Of a DNA stretch of 64,000 bases, positions 33,506 through 44,968 are shown in pieces (position 1 is the first letter of the stretch; each line of letters starts with the position of its first letter). The notes under the pieces were generated by a model. That model was not told the origin of the DNA. It searched no databases and was given only the letters and a program-made list of their open reading frames with translations. The stretch covers positions 47,421,600-47,485,599 of the forward strand of contig CM066984.1 of assembly GCA_033977485.1 (NCBI GenBank), given 5' to 3'. The DNA comes from Hydrangea macrophylla (lineage: Eukaryota; Streptophyta; Magnoliopsida; Cornales; Hydrangeaceae). The position numbers and the translations under genes were made by a program.

Positions 33506-35439
33506 ACAGAATGGATGAGTACAGCGAAGAGTGAGAATGGACCTGTACAGGTGTTTTCTTGTCCAACACGCAAGGAGACGGTTGACAAGATAAGCTGCAA
33601 TTAACACTGCCTCACCCCAATAAGAGCAAGGGGCTTGAACCTGGAATAGTAAAGACCGCGCAACATCTAAAAGGTGACGATTCTTACGCACAACCACTCC
33701 ATTTTGTTGTGGAGTGTCAATGCAAGAAGTCTGATGGATAATCCCATGGAAACAGAAATACTGACCTAAACCTGAATCAATGTACTCACCTCCATTATCA
33801 AACCTTAAAACTTTCACCACCACTCCAAATTGGGAACTTACCATTTTGTGGAAATTATGAAATATAGAGTAAACTTCCCGTTTTTCTTTCATCATATACA
33901 ACCACGTATTACGGGAATAATCATCTATAAAAGACACAAACCATCTATGACCTTTCAGGGACACAGTTCGGGAAGGACCCCAAACATCATAATGAATTAA
34001 AGCAAAAGGAACAGAACTCTTAATATTACGGGGAGCATAAGAAGTTCGAAAATGTTTCCCAAGTTCACAGGCATCCCACAAAAAATTGGAATTTGAAATA
34101 TCAGTTTTTTCAACAAGAGAAGGAAGCATATATTTAAGTAAAGAAAAAGATGGATGGCCTAGTCTCCTATGCCAAAGCACTAAATCTTCAGCTCTATTCC
34201 TCAAAACGACATCAAAAATCTTCTCTTCCCCGTCCAGAATCTTTTTTCCTTCATCCAGAATATAAAGTCCATGTGTCTCTCTACCACTGCCAATCACCCT
34301 CTTCGTGATAAGATCCTGAAAGACACAATGAGAAGGAAAAAAAAGTTACACAACAATTCAAATCACGAGTGAGACGACTCAAGGATAAAAGATTATGGGA
34401 GAAACTAGGGACATGTAAAATTGAAGTCAGCGGTAAAGGAGTGACACGAATAAAACCTTTCCCTGAGACAGAGGAAAAGGTACCATGGCAATACGAACTT
34501 TATCATGACCTAAGCAGTGCTTATAGTCACAAAACAAGTCAGAGGAACGAGACATATGGTCAGAAGCACCTAAATCTATAATCCAATGGGTTGATGACAG
34601 AGAAAGAAAAGCTCTTGCAAGGGTGACAATGTTACTTGATTGTGCAAAAGAGGATGAGGTACTAGCAGTTGCCGATAAAATACACCGGGTCATCAAATTC
34701 TTGAGAGCATCAAGCTCAGCAGGAGATAACGGGCCCTGATTAGGAGTAGGGGCAGTATCGCCACTCGGAGGAGTCTCAGTATCAGTAGTAGTATGATGAA
34801 AATACCAACTCCTCGGCCACCAGAACAACCTCCACGACCGCCCCGTGACCACCTCCACGACCTCCCTGAGTACCGAGGGACGACCATGAAGTCTCCAACA
34901 ATTGGCCCGAGTATGATGGGGAAAATGACAATAATCACAAATCACAACAGGCCGGTCTAAAGGAGTAGGTTGGGTCCCCTCTCTAGGCGGGACAGAAACT
35001 AGGGCAGAGCGCTCGGTGGATGCAGGTGGAAGCATAACAGAACGACGAATCTCTTCGATCTTAACATAAGGAAAGCCCTCCTGAAGACAGCGAGATGGCT
35101 AGGTGGTACCTAGCTTGCGGCGAGTTGGCTGGGTGGTGCTGGAGTTGTTGCGATTGGTCTGGGAGGTGTATAGGTCAACGGCATAATGATGGAAGATGGT
35201 GGTGGCTGTGGCAAGTGTAGTGGTGGTTGGTGGTTGTTGGTTAGGGTTAGAACAACCATAGCTTTGATACCATGTCAAAATAATGCATTTAGTGAAACTT
35301 AGATTCTAACTATGAGTTAGATTCCTTTTATATTAATCATAAAGAAGAAGAAATAAAAATTACAATCAAGTCCCTAGACTTGAAACAAAATAACACACAT
35401 AACGAAATAATACACTTCACACATAGAATAACTCGAACA
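33506..35439 (-). mobile_element. Copia element 6 fragment, inverted: 5' LTR, gag, protease, integrase
   Basis: On the minus strand the LTR is 35439-35275 (TGTTCGAGTT...TTTTGACA), followed by a TGGTATCAAAGC primer site. Next come a gag remnant with the knuckle CDYCHFPHHTRANCWRLHGRP, a protease WIIDLGASDHMS (Ser to Leu next to the catalytic Asp) and integrase to 33506 (HYDVWGPSRT, RFDNGGEY, QNGVVVRKNRHLLD). The N-terminal half of gag is deleted. It is the same family as copia 1. On its right, AGATC (35440-35444) could be one half of a TSD; the partner is missing because the left side is broken at 33506. Confidence 0.85.
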
Positions 35440-38167
35440 AGATCTTGTACTCAACACCCTATATCTAACTTTGTGTCTTATTCTCACTTGTCTCCTTTTT
35501 ATCTTTCATTCCTTTCAAATATTGCCTCTGTTTCTATTCCTAATCATGTCCAGGATGCTCTCGGTGATCCCAAGTGGAAGCATGCCATGGATGAAGAGAT
35601 GAAAGCTCTTCATAAGAATGGCGCTTGGGAGTTGACTAAGTTACCTATGGGCAAAAGAATAGTGGGGTGTAAGTGGGTGTGTGCAGTGAAGCACAGAGTA
35701 GATTGTACAATCGAAAGGTTTAATGCCCGTCTTGTTGCTAGGGGTTTCACTCAAACCTATGGGGTAGACTATGAGGAGACCTTTGCTCCAGTTGCTAAGA
35801 TAAGCTCTATAAGGGTCCTTTTATCTCTTGCAGCCAACTATGTTTGGCCATTACATCAATTTGATGTGAAAAACACGTTCTTACATGGCAATTTGGAAAA
35901 GAGGTGAACATGGATATCCCTCCTGGATTTGAGAGCCCAAAAACAGAAGGTAAGGTATGTAGACTCAGTCACTCAGGAAGTCACTGTATGGCCTCAAGCA
36001 GTCTCATAGGGCGTGGTTTGAGAGATTTTCACACGCTAGGTGTAGATACAGGTTTAAACAAAACCAAGCTGATCATACCTTGTTCATTAAGCACTCTTTG
36101 CAAGGTAAGACTACTACACTTATTGTGTATGTGGGTGACATTGTCCTCGCAGGTGAAGACTTGGAGGATATACAGCGACTAAAGGAGTACATGGCAAGAC
36201 AGTTTGAAATAAAAGACCTAGGGGCTCTGTTGTGAAAGGCGCGCCTCGCGCGAGGCGCAGGCAGGCTCAAGCAGTGAGCCTCGCCTAAGGCAAGGCGAGG
36301 CCCCTTCAACCAGGCGCGCCTAGGCTCGAGGCGCAGGGCGCATGAGGCACACGCCTAGAAAAAGGAAGACCCAATCACAAATTTTTATCCCCAAATCCCC
36401 CAATCCCTATCAAAAAAAAAAAAAGAAAAAGAAAGGAAAGAAGAAAAAGAGCGGCGAACCAGTCGCGAACCATACTTGAAGCCAGGTATCTTCTTCTTCT
36501 TCTTCTTCTTCTTCTTCTTCTTTCTTACTTCTTCCTTCTCTTCTCTTCGAACCAGCGAACTAGCGCGAAGCCCTAGTTTTCTGTTTTTTTCTTCTTCTTC
36601 TCCTTCTTCTTCCTGCTTCGTCTTCTTCTCTTCTTTTTTTTTTTTCTTCTTCTTCTGGCTTCTTCTTTCTTATTCTTCTTCCTTCTTTCCCCACCTCTTC
36701 TCTCTTTGTCTAACTCTAGACTGAGAAGTCTGTTTTCCAGTCGGTGCTTTTTTGACTTTCTTTTTTGTTTCTTTATTTTAAAATGTAGTGCAGCCAACTA
36801 TTATCAACTTTTAAATATAATACAATATTACTATCTATTACTACCTGTATTGATACAATATCAGTGGTCCTAGGCTATTGTTATTGACTTATCATGCATA
36901 AATAATGTAATATATCAGCTTCTTTATTTTTTTCCTTCTCTTTTTTTCTCCCCTTCTCTTATTTTTTTATTGTATTTATTGCATTGTAATGTGCTAATCT
37001 TTTCCCACACAAAAATACATAAAAACAGATTTTAGAAGTTAGAAAATAGTAGGCAGAAAATACTAAAAAATTAAAAAATATATATATTTTAATGTCTTAA
37101 TCTTTAGGTGGAGCACTAGGCATAAAATACTAGAAATAAAAAAATCCTATAGAAAATAGTAGTATATGTTAAAAAAAGGGCAGCCAGCCGGCTATATCAT
37201 ATAAAAAAAAATATATGTATTTTTGCGCCTCGCTTCGCTCGGGGGCGCGCCTCAGATTGCGCCTCGCGCCTAGGCTCCAGGAGACCTTTGCGCCTTAAAT
37301 AGCCTTGCGTAGGGGAGCTTGAGTACTTTCTGGGAGTTGAAGTGGCTAGGTCCAAACATGGAAACTTTATCTCTCAAAGAAAGTATGTCCTAGATCTCTT
37401 GAGTGAAACCAGGATGCTTGGAAGTAGAGCATGTGATACACCTGTGGAACCTAACCAAAAATTAAGCGATGACAAAAGTGAAAAAATGGTAGACGGGGAG
37501 ATATCAGAGACTTGTAGGGAAGCTAATCTATCTTTCTCATACTCATCTGGACATTACATTTGCTGTAAGTGTAGTAAGTCAATTCATGCATGCTCCTTAT
37601 GAGACACAAATAGATGTTTACAGGATCTTGAGATACCCCAAGTCTGCTCCTGGTAAGGGCTTATTTTTTGGTAAGCATGATCATTTCAGAATAGAAGCAT
37701 ATACTGACGTTGAATGAGCAGGCTCTGTGACAGACAAAAGGTCTACTTCAGGGTATTGCACATTTATGGGTGGTAACCTTGTTACTTGGAAAAGTAAGAA
37801 ACAGAACGTTGTAACAAGTTCTAGTGCAAAGGCTGAATTTAGAGTAATGGCTCAAGGGGTGTGTGACCTTCTATGGATAAAATTGCTATTGAAAGACTTT
37901 AAGATCGGTCATAAGGATTCCATGAAGTTGTATTGTGATAGTAAGTCTGCGATTAGTATTGCTCACAACCCAGTTCAACATGACAGGACTAAACATTAAG
38001 ATTGGCAGGCATTTATTAAAGAGAACCTCAACAATGGAACCATTTGCACACCATTTGTGAGGAGTAGTAACAAACTTGCCGATGTTCTTTCTAAAGGAGT
38101 TGGAGTTAGACAGTTTCATAATATGCTTGACAAGCTGGGATTGAGAGATATCTTTACACCAGCTTGA
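35440..38167 (+). pseudogene. Copia 7 RT and RNase H, interrupted by hAT-1
   Basis: RT segments KHAMDEEMKALHKNGAWELT and FAPVAKISSIRVLLSLAA are open to a frameshift near 35906. The catalytic box reads YVGD instead of YVDD (near 36130). After the hAT insertion the frame continues LEYFLGVEVARSKHG and YVLDLLSETRMLG, then RNase H (DKRSTSGYCTFMGGNLVTWK, YCDSKSAISIAHNPVQHDRT), ending DIFTPA at 38167. A frameshift lies near 37500 and a TGA near 37717. Confidence 0.85.
36225..37307. mobile_element. hAT-type element 1, non-autonomous (1083 bp)
   Basis: The ends read CTCTGTTGTGAAAGGCGC and, inverted, CAAGGCTATTTAAGGCGC. The flanks cctagggg (36217-36224) and cgtagggg (37308-37315) form an 8-bp TSD with one mismatch. 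Taking the insert out joins copia 7 RT as KDLG/ELEYFLG. GC-rich subterminal repeats of ggcgcgcctcg type occur at 36238-36350 and 37224-37300. The interior has a (ctt)n stretch at 36486-36670 and AT-rich DNA, and no transposase. Open frames on both strands at 36476-36797 are products of the (ctt)n repeat. Confidence 0.75.
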
Positions 38168-38174
38168 GGGGGAG

Positions 38175-38314
38175 TATTAGATATATCATGTAATTTTATA
38201 ATTATTAGAGTTAAAGGGACTAGTTTGTAATTATTCTTTTCATATATTTCTGAATAATATACAAGGGTGTGACTCATTTGTCAACCCTAAGTTTTGGATT
38301 AATCTCTGTTAACA
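38175..38314 (+). repeat. 3' LTR of copia 7
   Basis: This is a 140-bp block from TATTAGATATATC to CTGTTAACA, preceded by the polypurine tract and followed directly by RT coding sequence of copia 8 (GAATG...). It shares a tttgtcaaccctaagtttgg motif with the LTR at 44817-44965. No second copy was found in the window. Confidence 0.75.
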
Positions 38315-39200
38315 GAATGTTCCTTTGGGAGGACTCCAAGACAGAGGGAAAGGTGTGTAGACTAATGAAATCATTATATGGACTCAAACAGTCTCCGAAC
38401 ATGGTTTAAGAGATCTACACAGGCTTATGCTCCGATATGGATTCAGACGGAGTCATGCTGATCACACATTGTTCATCAAACACTCGGTCCAAGGTAAGTC
38501 CATTGCTCTTAATGTTTATGTTGACGACATTGTGCTTACAAGGGATGACTGGGAGGAAATGGGAAGGTTGAAGAAGTATTTGGCCACTAAATTTGAAATC
38601 AAGGACTTCGGAGCATTGAAGTTTTTCCTTGGAATTGAACTTGCTCGGTCTAAGCATGGGATATTTATTTTGCCAAATGAAGTATGCCCTTGATTTATTG
38701 AAGGAGTCAGGAATGCTCGGGAGCAGAACATGTGACACACCTATGGAACCGCATCAGAAGCTTAGTGATGACAGTAATGGAGAAATGGTGGATAGGGAGA
38801 GTTATCAAAGACTTGTTGGTAAGCTCATTTACTTGTCTCATACCCGTCCGGACATTGCTTTTGCAGTTAGTGTTGTTAGCCAATTTATGCATTCTCCGCG
38901 AGTCACATTAAGGGGCTGTTTTTCAGATTCTTCGGTACTTGAAATCCACTCCTGAAAAGGGCTTGTACTGTGCACATTTGTTGGAGGAAATCTTGTTACT
39001 TGGCAAGTAAGAAGCAGAATGTACTGGCCAGGTCTAGTGCTGAAGCGGAGTTTAGGGCCATGGCCCAAGGTATTTGCGAGCTCCTATGTATTAAGTCATT
39101 GTTGAAGGACTTAAAAGGTTGAACCGACAGATTCTATGAGGATATATTGTGATAATAAGGCAGCAATTAGTATAGCTAATAATCCGATTCAACATGATCG
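38315..39200 (+). pseudogene. Copia 8 RT and RNase H, first part
   Basis: A corrupted start (GKGV then stops) is followed by an open frame from about 38427: LRYGFRRSHADHTLFIKHSV, YVDD at about 38518 and FEIKDFGALKFFLGIELARS. A frameshift near 38675 leads into RNase H (YQRLVGKLIYLSHTRPDIAF). A deletion near 38925-38975 removes the DADWAGS part, and YCDNKAAISIANNPIQHD follows, up to the insertion at 39200. Confidence 0.82.
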
Positions 39201-39358
39201 TGTTGAATAACATTACACAATATTATTGAAGGCTTAATCTCACAACTGTGAGACCTCTTTATTTATAATAACAAGAGAACAAGTAATTACACACAAGTCC
39301 CTATACTATTCATAAAATAAATAAAACATTTATAACTAATGAAACTCAACACTCCCCC

Positions 39359-41196
39359 TCAAGCTGGTGCGAAGATATCTCTCATTCCCAACTTGCTAAG
39401 GATAAAGTGAAACGAACGACTTGCTAGACTCTTGGTAAGAACGTCTGCTAGCTGCTCCCCAGACTTGACAAATGGAGTACAAATGCTTCCACAATTTAAC
39501 TTCTCCTTTATAAAATGTCTGTCAATCTCCACGTGTTTTGTCCTATCATGTTGGACCGGATTATGAGCAATGCTAATGGCTGATTTACTATCACAGTACA
39601 GTTTCATAGAGTCCTTTGGCCCAAACCCCAGATCAGTCAAAACTATCTGAATCCATAATAATTCACATACTCCTTGTGCCATAGCTCTAAACTCGGCCTC
39701 TGCACTGGATCTTGCTACCACTGCTTGCTTCTCCATGTGACCAAATTACCTCCCACAAATGTGCAATACCCCGTAGTTGATCTCCTATCCATCACTGAAC
39801 CTGCCCAATCAGCGTCAGTGTAGGCTTCAACAAGTGTATGACCATTCTTGGCAAAGAACAGCCCTTTCCCTGGGGCTGACTTAAGATATCTCATAATTCT
39901 AAACACAGCATCAAGATGGAGTTGTCTAGGAGCATGCATAAATTGACTTACCACACTAACAGCGAAAGCGATATCCGGTTTGGTATGAGCCAAATAGATA
40001 AGTTTGCCCACTAGTCTCTGGTATCTTCCCTTTTCAACCGGTTCTCCACTGGGATCATCACTGAGCTTCATATTTGGATCCATGGGAGTATCAACAGCTT
40101 TACAACCAAGCAAACCTGTCTCCTTTAGGAGATCCAGGACATACTTACGTTGGGATATAAACAGCCCTTCCTTACAGCGTGCCACTTCAATTCCAAGAAA
40201 ATATTTCAAATCTCCTAGATCCTTAATTTCAAACTCCTTGGCAAGATAGGTCTTCAACTGTTCCATTTCAACTAAGTCATCGCCTGTGAGAACTATATTG
40301 TCTACATAGACTATCAAAGCAGTCAATTTCCCTTGTGATGAATGCTTGATAAAGAGAGTATGATCGCCTTGGCTTTGTCTGAAACCATATCGTATCATAG
40401 CTTGAGAAAATCTATCGAACCAGGCTCTAAGAGATTGCTTGAGGCCATATAAGGATTTCTGGAGGCGAAATACCTTACCTTGTGTAATACTATCCTCAAA
40501 CCCGGGAGGAATATCCATATACACTTCTTCTTCCAAGTCACCATGTAAAAATGCATTCTTGACATCAAACTGATGCAAGGGCCATTCCAGATTTGCTGCT
40601 AGCGACAGAAGGATCCTGATGGAGTTCATTTTTGCAACCGGGGCAAATGTCTCTTGGTAATCAACCCCATATGTCTGAGTAAAGCCCTTAGCAACAAGCC
40701 TGGCTTTGTATCTCTCAACAGTCCCATCCGCATTATGTTTCACGGTGAATACCCACTTGCATCCTACCGTCTTTTTACCTCGAGGTAACTCTGCTAATTT
40801 CCACGTCCCATTTTTGTGAAGAGCTTTCATCTCTTCAACCATGGCATTCTTCCAATTAGGATTAGACAAAGCTTCCTGAACATGGTTAGGGATAGACACA
40901 GAATCGATTTGGGACACAAATGCCCTATATGATGGAGAGAGATGAGAATATGAAACAAAATTTGAAAGAGGATGTTTAGTACATGCTCTAGTTCCCTTTC
41001 GTAGGGCAATAGGCATTTCTAAATCATCATCATCAAATGGATCAACAATAACAGGTATTGGAGAATTAGCAATAGAAGGAGAGGAAATACCTGAATCATC
41101 TTCACTAGAAGGCGATTGAAGCGGGATTGGAGATATGTGCCTTTTTTCTGCTGCCCCAAAAATTTGTCTCCTCTTATCCTTGGTATACGTCAACAA
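39359..41196 (-). pseudogene. Copia 9 RT and RNase H
   Basis: A nearly continuous frame of about 610 codons reads from the RT lead-in (CTKHPLSNFVSYSHL) through [34 protein letters not shown] and FGLKQ-type segments to RNase H ([37 protein letters not shown]) and DIFAPA. The catalytic box reads YVDN rather than YVDD (about 40300), which should abolish RT activity. One frameshift near 39725 (after TWRSK) splits off RNase H. Otherwise this is one of the best preserved copies. Confidence 0.92.
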
Positions 41197-41241
41197 TTCC
41201 TTACCTTCTCTCTCTTCCTCTCCTTTTTTCTCTCCTTTTTC

Positions 41242-42075
41242 TCACTCTTCCTCACCTTTTTTCTGCTCACTCTTTTCTCCCTCATTCTCTCTTTTTCCTT
41301 TTTTTCCTTCCTCTTCCTCGCTAGATATAGGAAAGGGAACAATGAAAGCAGGCTGCTCTGCTTGCTGGTCTATCTCCCCCTGAAGAGGAGAAAGAGAGGA
41401 CTGAAAGTAGGAAAGTGTTTCATCAAAAGTGACATCCATAGATACATACCACCGACGAGTAGGATGATAACACTTGTACCCTTTCTGAGTTGGAGAATAA
41501 CCAACAAAGACACATTTGACTGAACGAGGATCTAACTTCCGACGAGAAGGAGAATGATTGTGGACAAAACACACACAACCAAGCACTTTAGGAGGAATGG
41601 GAAAAATGGAGGATGACTAAGCAAGAAGTTCAATTGGAGATTTCTTACCAAGGACACGAGAAGGAAGACGGTTGATAAGATAGGATGCAGTTAGGACTGC
41701 TTCCCCCCAGTAAGACTTGGGAAGATGCATAGAGAAGAGCATAGACCTGGCTGATTCTAACAAATGACGGTTTTTTCTCTCTGCAACACCATTTTGCTGA
41801 GGGGTGTTAGTGCAAGAAGTTTGATGGATCATTCCATGTTCAGAAAAATAGTGAGTGAGACCACCAAAGATGTATTCCCCCCCTTTGTCAGACCGAACAA
41901 CCTTGACAACTGTGCTAAACTGTGTGCATATCATTTTGTGAAAGGATTTAAAGATGGAAAAAACATCATTCTTATCCTTCATCAAATAAACCCAAGTAGT
42001 GAGAGTACAGTCATCAATAAAGGTAACAAACCTCTTATAGCCATTTAGAGTGATAATAGGAGAAGGACCCCAACA
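41242..42075 (-). pseudogene. Copia 9 integrase core and C-terminal region
   Basis: The minus-strand frame has RFVTFIDDCTLTTWVYLMKD, VRSDKGGEYIFG, TPQQNGVAERKNRHLL and YWGEAVLTASYLINRLPSRV, a TAG near 41621, and then the C-terminal LGCVCFVHNHSPSRRKLDP and CVFVGYSPTQKGYKCYHP. At about 42075 a small deletion removes the segment that should hold the first catalytic Asp (the TDVW of TDVWGPS): the reading goes from KSTVPF straight to WGPSP in another frame. The second Asp and the Glu remain. Confidence 0.88.
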
Positions 42076-43817
42076 AATGGAACAGTACTTTTATTAAAAC
42101 TAGAATTATAAGTTGCACGATGATGTTTTCCCAACTCACAAGCCTCACAAGAAATGTTGGAAACACTTTTATTACTGACAAGAGAAGGAAATAAAAAACG
42201 AAGTAAATAAAACGAAGGGTGGCCTAATCTCTGATGCCATAACCAAGCTTCCCTAGGAATAGTCTCTCTCTGTATATGATGAGCTGCTTGTGGTAAGTTT
42301 CCCTGTGTGGCTCCCTCTGGCAGCAGAAAATATAGGCCATTCTCCTCTCTACCACTGCCAATCACCTTCTTCGTGGAGAGATCCTGAAAGACACAATGAG
42401 ATGCGAAGAAGGTAACACTACAGTTAAGATCATGAGTAATCCTAGCAATGGATAAAAGATTAGTAGAGAAATTAGGAACATGAAGTACTGAAGATAAAGG
42501 TAATGAATTAAAAATTTTAATGACACCTTTACCAGAGATGGATGAAAGAGAACCATCTGCAGTTTTAACTTTCTCTTTACCAGAACTTGGGGTATAAGAA
42601 GTGAATACAGAGGAAAGACCGGTCATGTGATCAGAAGCTCCGGAGTCAATAATCCATGGTTGACTAGAATCAGCATGTAAGGCATGTGAAAAATTAGCAA
42701 AAATACCTGACTGGGCAAAGGAAGTAGAGGCAGATGGAGTGTTCAACTGAGTCATAATACGGCGGAGTGTTTCGATATCGGCACTACTGATGTTTCCCAC
42801 TGCTGGAGAAGACGATGGAGGAGCTGAGGCAAGAGTATCTTTCTCCTCAGACGGAGATGAGTCAGTAGTCAAATGAGCTCGTGGAGGACCACGACCACCA
42901 TGACGGCCACCACCACGTCCCCTGGGAAAGGAAGGACGCCCATGAAGCTTCCAACATGTCTCGCGACTGTATCCGAGACGATTGCAATGATCACACCAAG
43001 GTCTATTATTGTTGGTGTCACGTCCCATATACTGGGGTTCTCTCGGAGGAGTAAAGGCCTTGCCGCCCCGTTGATTAGAGGATACCAAGGCTGACCTATC
43101 TGTCGATGAAGAAGGCAACATAACAGAGCGGCGACTTTCTTCATCTTGCACAATAGAAAAAGCTTCTCGAAGAGATGGAAGGGGAACAATACCCAAAATA
43201 CGACCACGAACTGGATCAAACTCTGGCCTAAGACCTGCTAAAAACTTGAAGATTCTTTCCCCTTCAACGTATTTCTGAAAACCCACAGCATCAGTTGGAT
43301 TAGAGGGATGAAATGTGATTAAATGATCAAGTCGCTTCCAACGAGAGCCTAGAGCGGTGAAATACTGGAGAGTAGTGCGATTCCCTTGAACTTCGTCCTG
43401 AATTGCTCTTCGAAGTTCATACACTTGGGCAACATTCCCTTGATGGGAATATGTTTCAGCTAAAGTATCCCAAATATCTTTGGCCGTGCCCATAGATAAG
43501 AATGGATCTGCAAGTTCGGGTTCCATAGAATAAACTAGCCAACTCATAACAAGAGAATTATCACCTTCCCACTTGAGATATGTCGGATCATCACGAGTAG
43601 GGGCCTTGACTGAACCATCCACATAACCGAATTTATATCGACTACGGAGCCATAAAGTTGCCGATTAGGACCATGAGAGGTAATTAGCACCATTGAACAA
43701 CGCAGTGGTGATTTTGGAACCCGGATTCTTAGTAACGTACGACTGTCTTTCGTTACCCATAGAAGAACCTGAAGAGGCGGCAATAGATTTCTCAGATATC
43801 ACATCATCTTTTGACAT
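42045..43817 (-). pseudogene. Copia 9 gag, protease and pre-integrase
   Basis: The ATG at 43817 opens gag, with one TAA near 43664. The frame then continues for 525 codons: DNSLVMSWLVYSMEPELADP, VYELRRAI, FKFLAGLRPEFD, the knuckle CDHCNRLGYSRETCWKLHGRP, the intact protease WIIDSGASDHMTGL and the pre-integrase LWHQRLGHPSF...CEACELGKHHRA. It ends where the deletion at about 42075 shifts the frame. Gag resembles copia B. Confidence 0.92.
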
Positions 43818-44214
43818 GATGAAGGATGCAGATGATCAAGGGATGGTGGTCAAGGGAAGCCTAAGATGATCCGATCTAATTAAACATAGATCCGCTTACG
43901 GATCGAAGACGAACAAACTAGGAGCAAACAATGTTCTCAAAAAATTATTGCGGCTAGGTGTGAATAGTGCTGCGTGAACAGTGGTGCGATGAACAGTAAC
44001 CCGATGAACAGTGCTGCGATGAATAGTGTTACGAAGAACAGTGCGCGATGAACAGTGCTGCGATGAATAGTGCTGCGATGAACAGTAACTTCGCGATGAA
44101 ACTCTCGTTGGGTCGGCTAGGGTTAGGGTTAAGGTTAGGGTGGCGGCTGATGGTGGTGATGGTAGGCGGCTGGTGGTGGTGACAAAACCCTAATTTAGGG
44201 AGGCTCTGATACCA

Positions 44215-44621
44215 TGTTGAATAACATTACACAATATTATTGAAGGCTCAATCTCACAACTGTGAGACCTCTTTATTTATAATAACAAGAGAACAAGTAA
44301 TTACACACAAGTCCCTATACTATTCATAAAATAAATACTCCCTCCGTCCCATTTTATGTGTCCATTTTGGGGAGTCCAACTATTTAAGGGGACAAAAAGA
44401 ATCTACACCTACTTTCCACAATTACCCATAATCATTGCACTTTTTTTATTATTATTTTATTTTGGTATTGATTGCAAGGAAGGGTAGTTGGGGAAACTAA
44501 GTAAAATTTATATACTAATTTAGGAAAGTGGACAACAATTTTGGGACATCCCAAAAAGGAAAGATGGACACATAAAATGGGACGGAGGGAGTAATACATT
44601 TATAACTAATGAAACTCAACA
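44215..44621 (-). repeat. 5' LTR of copia 9 carrying a Stowaway MITE
   Basis: Without the 254-bp MITE and its duplicated TA this LTR is 151 bp, the same length as 39201-39351. The remaining differences are gctcaat against gcttaat, and t against a next to the MITE site. The MITE therefore inserted after the element did. Before the LTR, at 43900-44200, the leader carries repeats of agtgctgcgatgaac type. Confidence 0.95.
44338..44591. mobile_element. Stowaway-type MITE, copy 2 (254 bp)
   Basis: The inverted termini CTCCCTCCGTCCC and (inverted) CTCCCTCCGTCCC are identical for at least 26 bases, through the attttatgtgtcc block. The TSD is TA at 44336-44337 and 44592-44593. It is closely related to 7974-8220 but inverted. 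It sits in the 5' LTR of copia 9 and so is younger than that element. Confidence 0.95.
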
Positions 44622-44968
44622 GATCGAACCAAAAATGTGGAGATTGATCTGAACTTCATTAAGGAAATCTCAATAGTGGTACTATTTGCATTCCCTTTGT
44701 GAAGAACGGTGATCAAGTTGCAGATGTTCTCACCAAAGGAATTAGGAGTCGGCCATCTCACACTGTTCTAGGCAAGTTGGGTATGAGAGATATATTTGTA
44801 CCAGCTTGAGGAGGAGTGTTGAGAGTTATAATCTTTTATTATGTTGTTTTATTTATTTCTTAGTTCAGGGACCTCTATGTAATATTTTATTTTTCTTCTT
44901 CTTTTGGTTAATATATATTGGGTCTGACAAATTGTCAACCCTAAGTTTGGCTAAACATATTGTCAGCA

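Larger units (their letters stand above)
35440..38314 (+). mobile_element. Copia element 7 fragment: RT, RNase H and 3' LTR
   Basis: It begins in the RT lead-in (RSCTQHPISNFVSYSHLSPF) and ends with a 140-bp 3' LTR (38175-38314, TATTAGATAT...GTTAACA) after the tract TTGAGGGGGAG. The 5' half is missing. The LTR starts TA rather than TG, which is either a mutation or a TA...CA family. An hAT element (36225-37307) splits the RT. Confidence 0.8.
39201..44621 (-). mobile_element. Copia element 9, complete, young, minus strand
   Basis: The two 151-bp LTRs are at 39201-39351 and 44215-44621; the latter is enlarged by a 254-bp Stowaway plus TA. They differ at only two positions by eye. A perfect GATCG TSD flanks the element (39196-39200, 44622-44626). 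The minus-strand primer site TGGTATCAGAGCC is at 44214-44202, and the polypurine tract reads ccccctcaa on the plus strand just after 39351. It lies in sense orientation relative to the DRG gene. Confidence 0.95.
38315..44965 (+). mobile_element. Copia element 8 fragment: RT to 3' LTR, host of copia 9
   Basis: It starts in RT just after the copia 7 LTR. It is interrupted at 39201-44621 by copia 9 with a perfect GATCG TSD, then resumes with TKNVEIDLNF and ends KLGMRDIFVPA at 44809. The 3' LTR is 44817 to about 44965 (TGTTGAGAGTTATAATC...ATTGTCA). The 5' half is missing. Joining across the insertion gives HDRTKNVEID, typical copia RNase H, which confirms both ends of copia 9. Confidence 0.85.

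Noticed and set aside
36476..36797. Ser/Phe-rich and Lys/Arg-rich open frames on opposite strands
   Set aside because: They come from a (ctt)n tract inside the hAT-1 element.
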